This document shows, piece by piece, positions 32,572 to 33,016 of a stretch of DNA of 33,016 bases. Origin of the DNA: Verrucomicrobiota bacterium (GTDB taxonomy: Bacteria; Verrucomicrobiota; Verrucomicrobiia; Verrucomicrobiales; Akkermansiaceae); contig JAURPJ010000124.1 of the NCBI GenBank assembly GCA_030835305.1, positions 1-33,016 on the forward strand, written 5' to 3'. The stretch's first letter is position 1; each line of letters opens with the position of its first letter. Both the position numbers and the translations under genes were made by a program. The notes beneath the pieces are model-generated. The model ran no database searches, was not told where the DNA came from, and saw nothing but the letters and a program-made list of their open reading frames with translations.

Positions 32572-33016
32572 CGGAAGAATCGAGAGACCGGACCCAAGCC
32601 TTGAATAATCTGTTTGAGGAAGCGTTTGAGGAGGTTGATCCGGCCGCTGAGTCGCCTCTCTACAGCCAGCTTTGTTCGTTTCAGGAGCGCTACGGTCACG
32701 CTGAATTGATTGCGGTTGGAGGGATGAAGCGCATCCTCAAGGTCCTCGATCGACACGGCAATCGTTACGTCGCCATGGCCCGCTTGCATGAAGACGCAAG
32801 CGATTTGCTCTATGACCCATTTGTTCGCGAGGCACGGCTGACAGCGCTGCTCGAGCACCCGAACATCATCTCTGTTCACGACGTTGGCGTCGACAAAGAG
32901 GGGCAACCGTATTTCACCATGGATCTGAAGGTCGGTGATGGGCTCGATGTGGTATTGCAGAAGGCCCTTGCGGATGGGGGGTATCCGCTATCGGATCGCC
33001 TCGATATCTTCCTCAA
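32568..33016 (+). CDS. Serine/threonine protein kinase, 5' part (runs off the window)
   Basis: 149 codons of an STK-like protein continue past the window end. After an acidic N-terminus of about 45 residues, the kinase N-lobe shows IAVGGMKRILKVLDR (nucleotide-loop and beta-1/beta-2 region), RYVAMARLH (beta 3), then the helix C segment DPFVREARLTALLEHPNII, followed by VHDVGVDKEGQPYFTMDL (hinge). The beta-3 Lys expected in VAxK is Ala in VAMAR; a Lys lies earlier, in GGMK. The catalytic loop and any membrane or sensor domain are outside the window. It is coupled to the sigma factor by ATGA overlap, suggesting joint regulation. Confidence 0.82.
   Translation, partial: MTEESRDRTQALNNLFEEAFEEVDPAAESPLYSQLCSFQERYGHAELIAVGGMKRILKVLDRHGNRYVAMARLHEDASDLLYDPFVREARLTALLEHPNIISVHDVGVDKEGQPYFTMDLKVGDGLDVVLQKALADGGYPLSDRLDIFL

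Overview
This is most likely a chromosomal segment of a Verrucomicrobiota bacterium (Verrucomicrobiales-like), or at least a member of the PVC superphylum. The basis is family content: a DUF1080 / beta-propeller / heme c fusion, a DUF1800-DUF1501 pair, several secreted sulfatases, an ECF-like sigma factor overlapping a protein kinase gene, and PVC-style trypsin/PDZ proteins. No 16S gene is present, so this is inference from gene families.

Layout. Positions 1-142 form a perfect spacer-less palindrome ending exactly at the window edge; assembly fold-back is the first suspect. Positions 143-2019 are gene-poor, with a small membrane-protein ORF followed by an attC-like imperfect inverted repeat (possible integron-cassette remnant), a second small ORF and relics. 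Positions 2020-7390 hold the large heme/propeller/DUF1080 protein and protease pair 1. Positions 7417-9067 (minus) hold an AP2-like small protein and a photolyase. Positions 9291-10925 are rpoA-rplQ with a terminator, followed by a small membrane protein. Positions 11528-15376 (minus) are a compact operon of sulfatase, TIM-barrel isomerase/epimerase-like protein and sulfatase. Positions 15511-18586 are a translationally coupled run of membrane protein, DUF1800 and DUF1501. Positions 18588-20777 (minus) encode a class A penicillin-binding protein with an odd repeated tail. Positions 20778-21733 contain an RHS/YD-repeat pseudogene and a palindrome. Positions 21734-23857 are protease pair 2. Then come rarA (minus), an FKBP isomerase, purE, purK, a secreted EEP-fold hydrolase and a secreted C39-like cysteine peptidase (minus). 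The tmRNA gene is at 29916-30276, followed by a decayed island (integrase-like N-terminus, hsdR tail, truncated DUF45 peptidase). The window ends with a sigma factor and the start of a Ser/Thr kinase.

The most interesting signal is a duplicated two-gene module at 5421-7390 and 21734-23857. Each copy is an intact secreted trypsin-like serine protease with a C-terminal PDZ domain, followed by a secreted relative that has lost the catalytic His and Ser and carries its PDZ domain inside the trypsin-like region. This looks like a protease / pseudoprotease partnership retained in two diverged copies. Other items worth a second look are the AP2-photolyase operon, the sulfatase with a CHMSR maturation motif, the three 11-residue repeats at the end of the PBP, the decayed restriction island beside tmRNA, and the kinase with an Ala where the beta-3 Lys is expected.
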